Assembly (NCBI GenBank): GCA_002373855.1
Contig: DFKO01000049.1
Span: forward strand, 1-7,584
Length of the DNA stretch: 7,584 bases
Source of the DNA: Lachnospiraceae bacterium UBA3643
Lineage (GTDB): Bacteria > Bacillota > Clostridia > Lachnospirales > Lachnospiraceae
Reading direction: 5' to 3'
Below the pieces are notes generated by a model. The model saw nothing but the letters and a program-made list of their open reading frames with translations. It was not told the DNA's origin and made no database searches. The number at the start of each line of letters is the position of its first letter. Within the stretch, counting starts at the first letter, position 1. Both the position numbers and the translations under genes were made by a program. This document shows, piece by piece, positions 1-5,836 of this stretch.

Positions 1-654
1 AAATCCTGCCTCAACGGCATATCCCATTACATCATTTATTACTTCCTCATGAACGGCCTTGTCCCTGACTACGCCTTTCTTGCCGACCTTTTCCCTGCCG
101 GCTTCAAACTGGGGTTTTATGAGACATACCATCTCGCCGCCGTCTTTTAAGAGATCAAATGCAGGTTTTAATATCTTTGACAAAGATATAAATGACACAT
201 CACATGATGCAAAATCTATTCTATCGGCTATATCCGCAGGAGTCAGATATCTGAAATTGGTCTTTTCCATGCAGACTACTCTCTCATCATTTCGCAGTTT
301 CCAGGCCAGCTGACCGTATCCTACATCGATTGAGTAAACCTTAGATGCACCGTTTTGAAGCATACAGTCGGTAAATCCCCCCGTCGATGCACCTATGTCC
401 ATACAGACAGCATCCTTAAGATCTATGGGAAACACCTTAAGGGCCTTCTCAAGTTTTAATCCTCCGCGGCTCACATATTTTAACGGATTTTCCTTTACCG
501 TCACATCAGCTGTCTCATCATCAAATACAGCGCCGGGCTTGTCTTCCCTCTGACCGTCGACAAATACAACACCTGCCATTATGAGTGCCTTGGCTTTTTC
601 TCTTGAATCGGCCAGACCTTTTTTATGGACAAGAATATCCAGTCTCTCTTTCAT
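1..654 (-). CDS. tlyA: TlyA family rRNA (cytidine-2'-O)-methyltransferase, C-terminus cut by window edge
   Basis: This is the first 218 codons of a TlyA protein (family length about 270); the frame runs off the left edge without a stop. Established role: S-adenosylmethionine-dependent 2'-O-methylation of cytidines in 23S (and in some species 16S) rRNA; the old label 'hemolysin A' is misleading. Visible: an N-terminal S4 RNA-binding domain (about residues 1-60, containing ADSREKAKALIMAG and VFVDG), the linker YVSRGGLKLEKAL (60-72), then an FtsJ/RrmJ-type Rossmann fold with the SAM loop DIGASTGGFTD (86-96), CDVSFISL (151-158) and IKPQFEAGR (179-187). K67, D152 and K180 fit the first three residues of the K-D-K-E catalytic tetrad; the Glu would lie beyond the window. 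The ATG at 654 shares one base with the dxs stop (TAATG) and has no strong Shine-Dalgarno, which suggests translational coupling. No frameshift or missing motif is seen in the visible part. Confidence 0.95.
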   Translation of the reverse strand, partial: MKERLDILVHKKGLADSREKAKALIMAGVVFVDGQREDKPGAVFDDETADVTVKENPLKYVSRGGLKLEKALKVFPIDLKDAVCMDIGASTGGFTDCMLQNGASKVYSIDVGYGQLAWKLRNDERVVCMEKTNFRYLTPADIADRIDFASCDVSFISLSKILKPAFDLLKDGGEMVCLIKPQFEAGREKVGKKGVVRDKAVHEEVINDVMGYAVEAGF

Positions 655-2546
655 TATTTCAAAACATCCGTAATCTTTTTAAATACTGTATCAGCATCGA
701 TACCAACAACTTTTTTGAGGATATCGCAGTTGCCGTGCTCCACAAATCTGTCGGGTATGCTGATATTGATAAAGTGCTCGTGAGTAATGCCCCTGTCGTT
801 TAATTCCTCAAGGACCTGCTCTCCGAATCCGCCTGTTATCACATTTTCCTCCATCGTGACGAGAACCTTTGTATTCTTTGCGGCCTCGCTTATGGTCTCT
901 TTATCAAAAGGCTTTACAAATCTGGCATTTATGAGGGATACCTTTATACCTTTTTCCTTCAGCATATCCCTGACGGCCTCAGCAGTCTTTACCATACTGC
1001 CGACTGCTACCAGACATACACCCTTTTTCTTGTCGGGTTCATCATATATTATCTCTGCCCTGCCTGTCTCGATCCTGGCTCTGTAATCCTGGAGTCCGTC
1101 ATACGCCGTACCCCTCGGATACCTGATGGCAACAGGCTTTTTTAATCTGATGGCATACTTTAGCATATCTGCCAGTTCCCATTTATTTTTAGGAGCCATG
1201 AGTGTCATACCCGGGATGGATGATAAAAATGACAGATCGAATATACCCTGATGGGTCTCGCCGTCAGATCCTACTATACCCGCCCTGTCTATGGCAAATA
1301 CGACAGGGAGCTGCTGGAGACATACATCATGAAGTATCTGATCGTAGGCTCTCTGGATAAATGATGAGTAAATGGCAACCACGGGAATAAATCCTCCTAC
1401 TGCCATACCGGCTGCAAATGTGACTGCATGCTCTTCCGCTATACCAACATCAAAAAATCTGTCGGGATATTTGTTTCTGAATCTCTTAAATCCGGTTCCC
1501 TCTGCCATGGCTGCGGTGATACCCACCACGCTCTTATTATCCTCCGCGATCTTGCACATCACTGTAGAGAATACGTCTGTGTAGTTCGCTTTTGTCCTGA
1601 TATTTTTCGGGATACCCGTCTCTATCTCAAAGGGCTCTGCTCCGTGGAATCTCGCCGGATGATTCTCCGCCGGTCCGTAGCCCTTGCCCTTCTTTGTGAC
1701 TGCGTGGATTATGACAGCTTTCTTAACACGTTTTGCTTCTTTTATGGCCTGCATCATCGCATTTATATCATGACCGTTTACGGGGCCTAAATATGTGATA
1801 CCCATATTTTCAAAATACATACCGGGTATGACGAGCTGTTTGATACCGCTCTTTATGGCTCTTATCTTTTCGGCCAGGCCTTCACCTGACTTGGTCTTTG
1901 CCAGGCTTAAATATATGCTGTCCTTTAAGTCAAGGTATGACTCTTTTGTTCTGATATCATTCAGATACTGGGACATGCCGCCGACATTTTCTGATATGGA
2001 CATATCGTTGTCGTTGACTATGATGATGAGGTTTGACTCAAGCTTTGACATATTGTCGAGAGCTTCATATGCCATGCCTCCGGTGAGCGATCCGTCACCT
2101 ATGACAGCGACGATGGTATTTTTCTCTCCCGCCAGCTCCCTGGCTTTGACCATACCGAGGGCTGCTGAGAGGGATGTCGAGCTGTGTCCCGTATTAAAGC
2201 AGTCGCAGGGACTCTCGGCGCGCTTGGGGAATCCGCTCATGCCGCCATATCTGCGCAGGTTGTCAAAGCCCTCTTTTCTGCCTGTCAGTATCTTGTGAGT
2301 ATATGACTGATGACCCACGTCAAAAATAATTTTGTCACTCGGGAGATCCAGAGATAAATGAAGAGCCATGGTGAGCTCCACTACGCCCAGATTTGAGCCC
2401 AAATGGCCTCCTGTCTCCGATATGGACCTTACGAGGAAATCCCTTATCTCCGAGGCAAGCACAGGCCAGTCCGCCTTATCAATATTCTTTATATCATTTT
2501 CCTTTTTTATGAAAGGTAATATCCTGTATTTTTCAAAATCTGCCAT
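654..2546 (-). CDS. dxs: 1-deoxy-D-xylulose-5-phosphate synthase
   Basis: Complete 630-residue Dxs, close to the family norm of about 620. It is a cytoplasmic thiamine diphosphate- and Mg-dependent enzyme that condenses pyruvate with glyceraldehyde 3-phosphate to DXP, the entry step of the MEP isoprenoid pathway and a precursor source for thiamine and pyridoxal. Visible: GGHLGSNLGVVELT (46-59) with the conserved His48; DVGHQSYTHKILTGR (76-90); the ThDP motif GDGSLTGGMAYEALDN (150-165) followed by N178/N180 in VNDNDMSIS; the pyrimidine domain with GIAEEHAVTFAAGMA (368-382), where E371 matches the catalytic Glu of E. coli Dxs (E370); SSFIQRAYDQILHDV (394-408); DRAGIVGSDGETHQG (420-434); and a C-terminal transketolase domain (RYPRGTAYDG at 475-484, TMEENVITGGFG at 564-575). 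The start at 2546 lies 21 bases after the ispA stop; GGAT about 6 bases upstream is only a weak ribosome site. The last base of its stop codon is the first base of the tlyA ATG. Confidence 0.97.
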   Translation of the reverse strand: MADFEKYRILPFIKKENDIKNIDKADWPVLASEIRDFLVRSISETGGHLGSNLGVVELTMALHLSLDLPSDKIIFDVGHQSYTHKILTGRKEGFDNLRRYGGMSGFPKRAESPCDCFNTGHSSTSLSAALGMVKARELAGEKNTIVAVIGDGSLTGGMAYEALDNMSKLESNLIIIVNDNDMSISENVGGMSQYLNDIRTKESYLDLKDSIYLSLAKTKSGEGLAEKIRAIKSGIKQLVIPGMYFENMGITYLGPVNGHDINAMMQAIKEAKRVKKAVIIHAVTKKGKGYGPAENHPARFHGAEPFEIETGIPKNIRTKANYTDVFSTVMCKIAEDNKSVVGITAAMAEGTGFKRFRNKYPDRFFDVGIAEEHAVTFAAGMAVGGFIPVVAIYSSFIQRAYDQILHDVCLQQLPVVFAIDRAGIVGSDGETHQGIFDLSFLSSIPGMTLMAPKNKWELADMLKYAIRLKKPVAIRYPRGTAYDGLQDYRARIETGRAEIIYDEPDKKKGVCLVAVGSMVKTAEAVRDMLKEKGIKVSLINARFVKPFDKETISEAAKNTKVLVTMEENVITGGFGEQVLEELNDRGITHEHFINISIPDRFVEHGNCDILKKVVGIDADTVFKKITDVLK

Positions 2547-2550
2547 ACCT

Positions 2551-2562
2551 GTATCCGTATCC
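2551..2562 (-). repeat. Two-copy tandem hexamer (GGATAC x2) before dxs
   Basis: In the 21-base ispA-dxs gap the coding strand reads GGATACGGATAC, two perfect copies of a hexamer. The proximal GGAT is the nearest thing to a ribosome site for dxs. Two copies are too few to call a contingency repeat. Confidence 0.5.
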
Positions 2563-2567
2563 CATGA

Positions 2568-3494
2568 TCAAGATTTTCTTGTTACAAGGCTCTTAATGAG
2601 TTCCTGTAAAAAGTCAAATGCATCAGCATCTTTTATTATTTCATCTTCATAAAATGACTTAAGTATGCGTAATGATTCCTCCGACATCTCCGCCTGATCC
2701 TTCTTTCCTTCACTCAGACCGCTGTATGATATCCACGTCTTTTTGCCGTTTTTCTCATCACTTCCCACAGGCTTGCCAAGCTCCTCGTCGGTACTCTCTA
2801 TATCGAGGATGTCGTCCTGTATCTGAAATGCAAGTCCCAGATTGCTGCCTGCTTTTTCAAGGCTGCCTGCTGCCCGGTCGTCTGCTCCCGCGAGTATACC
2901 GCCTATCATGAGGGACGCCTCAAGGAGAGCTGCTGTCTTGTTTTCGTATGTATAGAGGAGCTGTTCCTTTGAGAGAGTGAGATTTTTTTTCTCAGCCTCA
3001 ACATCAACGCACTGGCCGCCTATCATCCCGTTCATACCGGCCTTAGCTGCCAGGACCTTTAATGCTTTAAACACCCTTGCCAGTTCCTCGTCTCTTCTGC
3101 CATCTCCTGCCTTAAGGGCCGTCTCAAAAGCGAGATTAAGCAATCCGTCTCCGGCGAGAACTGCCATAGCCTGACCGTATACCACATGGTTTGTGGGCTT
3201 ACCCCTGCGTAAATCATCATTGTCCATCTCAGGGAGATCGTCATGAATGAGTGAATATGTATGTATCATCTCAAGGGCTGCCATAAAGGGATAAACAATA
3301 TCTCCCTCTCCTCCAAAAGCCCTGAATGTCTCATGCATGATAAGGGGACGTAGCCTCTTGCCACCTGCGGTAAAGCTGTAGTTCATAGCCTCATAGAGAG
3401 TCTTTGCAAAGCCTTCCTCCGCCGGTTTGTATTTATAAATAATATCTTCTGTCTCTTTTACGAGATCTTTTAAACGCGATTCAAAATCCATCAT
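2568..3494 (-). CDS. ispA: Farnesyl diphosphate synthase (short-chain polyprenyl synthase)
   Basis: 308 residues, typical for bacterial FPP synthases. It adds isopentenyl diphosphate to dimethylallyl/geranyl diphosphate to give FPP, the substrate for undecaprenyl diphosphate synthesis for the cell wall. Visible: GGKRLRP (44-50) for substrate binding; the first Asp-rich motif DDLPEMDNDDLRRGKPTNH (85-103), of the DDx4D form seen in bacterial (type II) FPP synthases; Y80 five residues before it, the chain-length position, as in E. coli IspA; GGQCVD (159-164); K186-T187; and the second Asp-rich motif QIQDDILD (224-231). These argue for FPP rather than long-chain products, but GGPP activity cannot be excluded by eye. 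The frame opens with ATG ATG (3494 and 3491); an AGG at 3499-3501 lies 7 bases from the second ATG but only 4 from the first, so the second may be the real start. It begins 5 bases after xseB and ends 21 bases before dxs. Confidence 0.95.
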   Translation of the reverse strand: MMDFESRLKDLVKETEDIIYKYKPAEEGFAKTLYEAMNYSFTAGGKRLRPLIMHETFRAFGGEGDIVYPFMAALEMIHTYSLIHDDLPEMDNDDLRRGKPTNHVVYGQAMAVLAGDGLLNLAFETALKAGDGRRDEELARVFKALKVLAAKAGMNGMIGGQCVDVEAEKKNLTLSKEQLLYTYENKTAALLEASLMIGGILAGADDRAAGSLEKAGSNLGLAFQIQDDILDIESTDEELGKPVGSDEKNGKKTWISYSGLSEGKKDQAEMSEESLRILKSFYEDEIIKDADAFDFLQELIKSLVTRKS

Positions 3495-3498
3495 ATTA

Positions 3499-3501
3499 CC
3501 T
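3499..3501 (-). promoter_or_regulatory. AGG core of the ispA ribosome site
   Basis: AGG on the minus strand, overlapping the xseB stop codon (TAGGT). It is 4 bases from the first ispA ATG (3494) and 7 bases from the second (3491), so it favours initiation at 3491; the difference is a single N-terminal Met. Confidence 0.4.
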
Positions 3502-3745
3502 ACTCAAATTCTTCAAGTGTTCCGTCGTCAGACAGAGCCATGACTTTCTTCTCAACTATATCAAGTTCGCTGCTGCACTCTTTTACCATCTTCATACCTC
3601 TTGAGTAGAGTTCAAAAGAATCTGACAGTGATATATCGCTGTCTGAAAGTTTTTCGATGATCTCTTCAAGCTTTTCAAAAGATTCCTCGATGGTCAGCTT
3701 ATTTTCCGTATTTTTTTCTTCAGCTGTTTTTTTCTTTGCTGCCAT
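3500..3745 (-). CDS. xseB: Exodeoxyribonuclease VII small subunit
   Basis: 81 residues, normal for XseB (about 60-90). Non-catalytic subunit of exonuclease VII, which degrades single-stranded DNA to oligonucleotides; several XseB copies bind each XseA. Visible: a Lys/Glu-rich N-terminus (MAAKKKTAEE), then the family signature from ESFEKLEEIIEKL (positions 21-33) through DISLSDSFELYSRGMKM (36-52), a helical hairpin, and a short acidic tail ending LEEFE. The frame could extend to an ATG at 3769, but GAGG at 3752-3755 lies 6 bases before the ATG at 3745 and would fall inside that extension, so 3745 is chosen. The first 26 bases overlap the end of xseA in another frame. Two A7 runs (plus-strand 3727-3733 and 3711-3717) lie in the first part of the gene; the first is in the overlap. 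The stop at 3500 is followed 5 bases later by ispA. Confidence 0.93.
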   Translation of the reverse strand: MAAKKKTAEEKNTENKLTIEESFEKLEEIIEKLSDSDISLSDSFELYSRGMKMVKECSSELDIVEKKVMALSDDGTLEEFE

Positions 3746-4937
3746 GTTCCACCTCATCGACGGTTGCATATATCCGTCCGTTTCTCACACTTATCGTCAG
3801 GCTCTCGCCTTTCTTTACTTTCGATACATCATTTACTGTCCTGCCCTCGCTGTCAGCCACATGGGAGTATCCCTGACTCAGCTTATCAAGGGGTGATAAA
3901 CCTTTTAATCTCTCTATATCGATTTCAAGCCTTCGCTTTGCCTCGTCTACCCTGCCTGACATCAGGGCGTTTAAATCATTTTCCACGGTCATCAGCCTGT
4001 ATCGCTGATCCTTAAGCCTGCTCTCCGGTGACAGTCTCATCAGTGAGTGTCTCATGGTCTCGAGAGACTGCCTCATGTCGGTAAACTTTACTTTAAAGCT
4101 CATCGTCAGATTTTTTCTGAGCGAATCAATATGGCGCATGGTCTCTGCCATGTCTGTCACAGCTATCTCTGCTGCAGCCGATGGTGTGGGAGCCCTCATC
4201 GATGCCACAAAATCCGCGATGGTAAAATCCGTCTCGTGACCTACTGCCGAAATGATCGGCACGTCACAGTCAAATATGGCTCTGGCCACATTTTCATCAT
4301 TAAATCCCCAGAGGTCCTCTGCCGAACCTCCGCCTCTGCCTACTATCATCACGTCGACTCCGTATCTCTCAAGAGCTTTGATACCGGTGATGATACTTAA
4401 GGGTGCCTGGTCTCCCTGAACGATCGCCGGATAGAGTATTATCTGTATCCCCGGATTTCTGCGCTTTGCCACATTTATGATATCCCTGATGGCTGCGCCT
4501 GTGGGAGCTGTGACCACGCCGAGAGTCTTTATGTATTTCGGTATGGGTCTTTTATACATCTCGTCAAACATGCCGCTCTCGGCAAGTCTGGCTTTTAATT
4601 TTTCAAATTCTTCCGCAAGAGTCCCCGCTCCGCTTAACTTAACGGATTTTGCATACATCTGATATGTGCCGTACCGCTCATACACAGATATACTGCCTCC
4701 TACGATGACGCTCTGACCTTCCTCCATGCGGAATGTCATACGCTGTCTGTCTGATGAGAACATAACGCAGCTTATGGCTGCTCCCTCATCTTTCAGTGTA
4801 AAATATACATGTCCGGTCTGATGATATTTAAGATTGCTTATTTCCCCCGTAATGAAAACAGAGCCCAGAAAAAAATCCTGGGCAAACATGTTCTTAATAT
4901 AGCTGTTAATTTGTGAAACCGAATATGTAGAGGGCAT
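3720..4937 (-). CDS. xseA: Exodeoxyribonuclease VII large subunit
   Basis: 405 residues; shorter than E. coli XseA (about 456) but usual for Clostridia. Catalytic subunit of exonuclease VII, which cuts single-stranded DNA from both ends without metal dependence in E. coli, with roles in repair and recombination. Visible: an N-terminal OB-fold (about 1-100; SVSQINSYIKNMF, ITGEISNLKYHQTGHVYFTL, then SCVMF); the catalytic core with GVVTAPTGAAIRDIINVAKRR (140-160), VGRGGGSAEDLWGFNDE (199-215), AVGHETDFTIADFVASMRAP (231-250) and TPSAAAEIAV (251-260); a helical region (about 262-345) that binds XseB; and a C-terminal LSPLDKLSQGYSHV (347-360) with a small beta domain (373-395). The start at 4937 lies 7 bases after the nusB stop and lacks a clear Shine-Dalgarno, so coupling to nusB is likely. 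The stop lies inside xseB, and the xseB ribosome site is within this coding sequence. Confidence 0.96.
   Translation of the reverse strand: MPSTYSVSQINSYIKNMFAQDFFLGSVFITGEISNLKYHQTGHVYFTLKDEGAAISCVMFSSDRQRMTFRMEEGQSVIVGGSISVYERYGTYQMYAKSVKLSGAGTLAEEFEKLKARLAESGMFDEMYKRPIPKYIKTLGVVTAPTGAAIRDIINVAKRRNPGIQIILYPAIVQGDQAPLSIITGIKALERYGVDVMIVGRGGGSAEDLWGFNDENVARAIFDCDVPIISAVGHETDFTIADFVASMRAPTPSAAAEIAVTDMAETMRHIDSLRKNLTMSFKVKFTDMRQSLETMRHSLMRLSPESRLKDQRYRLMTVENDLNALMSGRVDEAKRRLEIDIERLKGLSPLDKLSQGYSHVADSEGRTVNDVSKVKKGESLTISVRNGRIYATVDEVEHGSKEKNS
3727..3733 (-). other. A7 tract in the xseA/xseB overlap, candidate slippage site
   Basis: Seven consecutive A on the coding strand lie where both genes are translated: xseA reads the stretch as K-E-K-N-S-stop, xseB as K-K-K-T-A-E. 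Loss of one A from a transcript (or a +1 ribosomal shift) would carry xseA into the xseB frame and give an XseA-XseB fusion. The run and frames are directly visible; that slippage occurs is speculation. Confidence 0.25.
3749..3755 (-). promoter_or_regulatory. Shine-Dalgarno of xseB, inside xseA
   Basis: GAGGTGG on the minus strand, with GAGG ending 6 bases before the ATG at 3745. It lies in the xseA coding sequence (around the residues D-E-V-E-H near its C-terminus) and decides the xseB start in favour of 3745 over the upstream ATG at 3769. An independent ribosome site fits the need for more XseB than XseA. Confidence 0.75.
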
Positions 4938-4944
4938 ACTGATA

Positions 4945-5358
4945 CTACTTTTCGTCAGGATGAGTGAGGAGTTTTGAGAGCACTCCGTTTACAAAGCTGC
5001 CCGCGCCGTCCTGACCGTACTTTTTGGCAAGTTCCACAGCCTCGTTTATCGCAACTGCTTCAGGAACCCTGTCATCATATTTCATCTCATATACTGCCAG
5101 TCGCAAAATAGCCAGCTCGACTTTTCCTATACGATCCCTGCCCCATCCTGTGATGGCATTTTCAAGATCCCTGTCTATATCAGGGAGGAGCTCTAAGATC
5201 GACGATAATCTCTCCTGAACCTCAGGTTCCGACACCGCACGCTCCTCGCTCTCCTCCTCAAAGAAGAATCTGGTCTGCTCATCCATCTCCGAGAGATCAT
5301 GGAACTCGGCGCCAAACAGTAATTTAAATGTCTGTTCTCTGACTGTACGTCTGTTCAT
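4945..5358 (-). CDS. nusB: Transcription antitermination factor NusB
   Basis: 137 residues, an all-helical RNA-binding protein of the usual size. With NusE (ribosomal protein S10) it binds boxA in rRNA leader transcripts and supports processive antitermination and rRNA maturation. Visible: N-terminal RRTVREQTFKLLFGAEFH (3-20), an acidic variable segment (about 23-50), ILELLPDIDRDLENAI (54-69), the core helix VELAILRLAVYEMKY (80-94), and the signature VPEAVAINEAVELAKKYG (98-115) followed by GSFVNGVLSKL (120-130). The frame extends upstream to a TTG at 5394 that would overlap the preceding gene; I prefer the ATG at 5358 because family members begin with an R-R-x-x-R-E sequence and this start gives a normal 16-base gap. 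The purine-rich GTGGGT at 5365-5370 lies 6 bases upstream, a weak ribosome site. xseA follows 7 bases after the stop. Confidence 0.95.
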   Translation of the reverse strand: MNRRTVREQTFKLLFGAEFHDLSEMDEQTRFFFEEESEERAVSEPEVQERLSSILELLPDIDRDLENAITGWGRDRIGKVELAILRLAVYEMKYDDRVPEAVAINEAVELAKKYGQDGAGSFVNGVLSKLLTHPDEK

Positions 5359-5374
5359 AAATATACCCACTTTA

Positions 5375-5752
5375 TTACATCTTAACGCTTGCAATACGGA
5401 TATTTACATCAGAAACAGTGAGGCCTGTCATGGTCTCGATAGCTGTCTTGACCTTGTCCTGAACCTTCTGGCAGGTCTTGGGGATATTGAATCCGTACTC
5501 AAGAGTTATAGTGAGGTCAACTTTGACCACATTGTCGTATACATCAACTTTAACGCCCTTTGTAAGCTTTTTAAGTCCCACCTTACTCATGAGCTCGTTG
5601 GAAATATTGCCTACCATGGCCGATACTCCTTCAACCTCGGTAGCCGCAAGTGAAGCAATCATAGCCACAACATCATCTGCTATCTGGACGCTACCCACGC
5701 CTTCCTGGTCCATGGGAATCTCAATATTGTTTGTATCCTTTGCTTCCATCAT
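5375..5752 (-). CDS. Asp23/Gls24 family envelope stress-type protein
   Basis: 125 residues matching the Asp23/Gls24 (DUF322) family. Visible: a short polar N-terminus, then GSVQIADDVVAMIASLAATE (20-39), VEGVSAMVGN (40-49), the segment GLKKLTKGVKVDVYDN (59-74), the beta-strand VVKVDLTITLEYGFNIPKTC (75-94), and the C-terminal helix/strand VQDKVKTAIETMTGLTVSDV (97-116) ending NIRIASVKM. There is no signal peptide or membrane segment. Family knowledge: staphylococcal Asp23 is tethered to the membrane by AmaP and is linked to alkaline and cell-envelope stress; Clostridia often carry a copy before nusB, and its biochemical role is unknown. Two adjacent ATGs (5752, 5749) follow a strong GGAGG at 5759-5763, 6 or 9 bases upstream. 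As first gene after the longest non-coding gap it probably leads the operon. The family call is strong; the specific function is not known. Confidence 0.92.
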   Translation of the reverse strand: MMEAKDTNNIEIPMDQEGVGSVQIADDVVAMIASLAATEVEGVSAMVGNISNELMSKVGLKKLTKGVKVDVYDNVVKVDLTITLEYGFNIPKTCQKVQDKVKTAIETMTGLTVSDVNIRIASVKM

Positions 5753-5758
5753 AAATTA

Positions 5759-5763
5759 CCTCC
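5759..5763 (-). promoter_or_regulatory. Shine-Dalgarno of the asp23-like gene
   Basis: On the minus strand this reads GGAGG, 6 bases before the ATG at 5752 and 9 before the second ATG at 5749. It is the strongest ribosome site in the window and fits a first gene of an operon; most downstream genes here have weaker sites and probably rely on coupling. Confidence 0.85.
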
Positions 5764-5836
5764 AATAATATTTATAACACTATAGCGGTGAACAACCACC
5801 ACAGTTAATAATTATATCAAATTAATCATCCTAAAT
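5764..5836 (-). promoter_or_regulatory. AT-rich spacer, probable promoter region of the asp23-nusB-xseAB-ispA-dxs-tlyA operon
   Basis: This is nearly all of the only gap longer than 21 bases in the window. On the minus strand it holds candidate -10 hexamers TATAAT (5812-5817), TATAGT (5779-5784) and TATAAA (5771-5776), but none has a convincing TTGACA-like box 16-18 bases upstream, so I cannot name the promoter. A 14-base imperfect palindrome, GGTG-6-CACC (5787-5800), could be an operator half-site pair or chance. No hairpin followed by a T run is present, so no terminator for the transglutaminase-like gene is visible. The promoter assignment rests on position and AT content. Confidence 0.35.

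Noticed and set aside
1428..1790. 120-codon plus-strand open frame antisense to dxs
   Set aside because: Antisense to the conserved Dxs pyrimidine-domain region, with no recognisable motif or ribosome site.
1795..2298. 167-codon plus-strand open frame antisense to dxs
   Set aside because: It lies wholly within a certain dxs gene, its product is a Ser/Leu/Met-rich composition typical of an antisense shadow, and it resembles no family I know.
2983..2990. A8 run in ispA flanked by GAGA and TCTC, considered as a frameshift site
   Set aside because: The run simply encodes E-K-K-N in a poorly conserved loop; a shift there would truncate the enzyme before its second Asp-rich motif, with no alternative frame of interest and no stimulatory structure seen.
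3746..3769. Upstream ATG start for xseB adding 8 residues
   Set aside because: The added codons contain the ribosome site (GAGG) of the ATG at 3745, so they are better explained as leader within xseA.
4047..4400. 117-codon plus-strand open frame rich in His and Cys, antisense to xseA
   Set aside because: The His/Cys look like a metal-binding pattern but have no regular spacing; the frame mirrors the conserved GRGGGS and GHETD motif region of xseA.
5359..5394. Upstream TTG start for nusB adding 12 residues
   Set aside because: It would overlap the asp23-like gene, adds residues not expected in NusB, and the ATG at 5358 begins the conserved R-R-T-V-R-E sequence.
5753..5836. Rho-independent terminator after the transglutaminase-like gene
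   Set aside because: The only inverted repeat is a 4-bp stem (GGTG/CACC) with no following T run on the transcribed strand.
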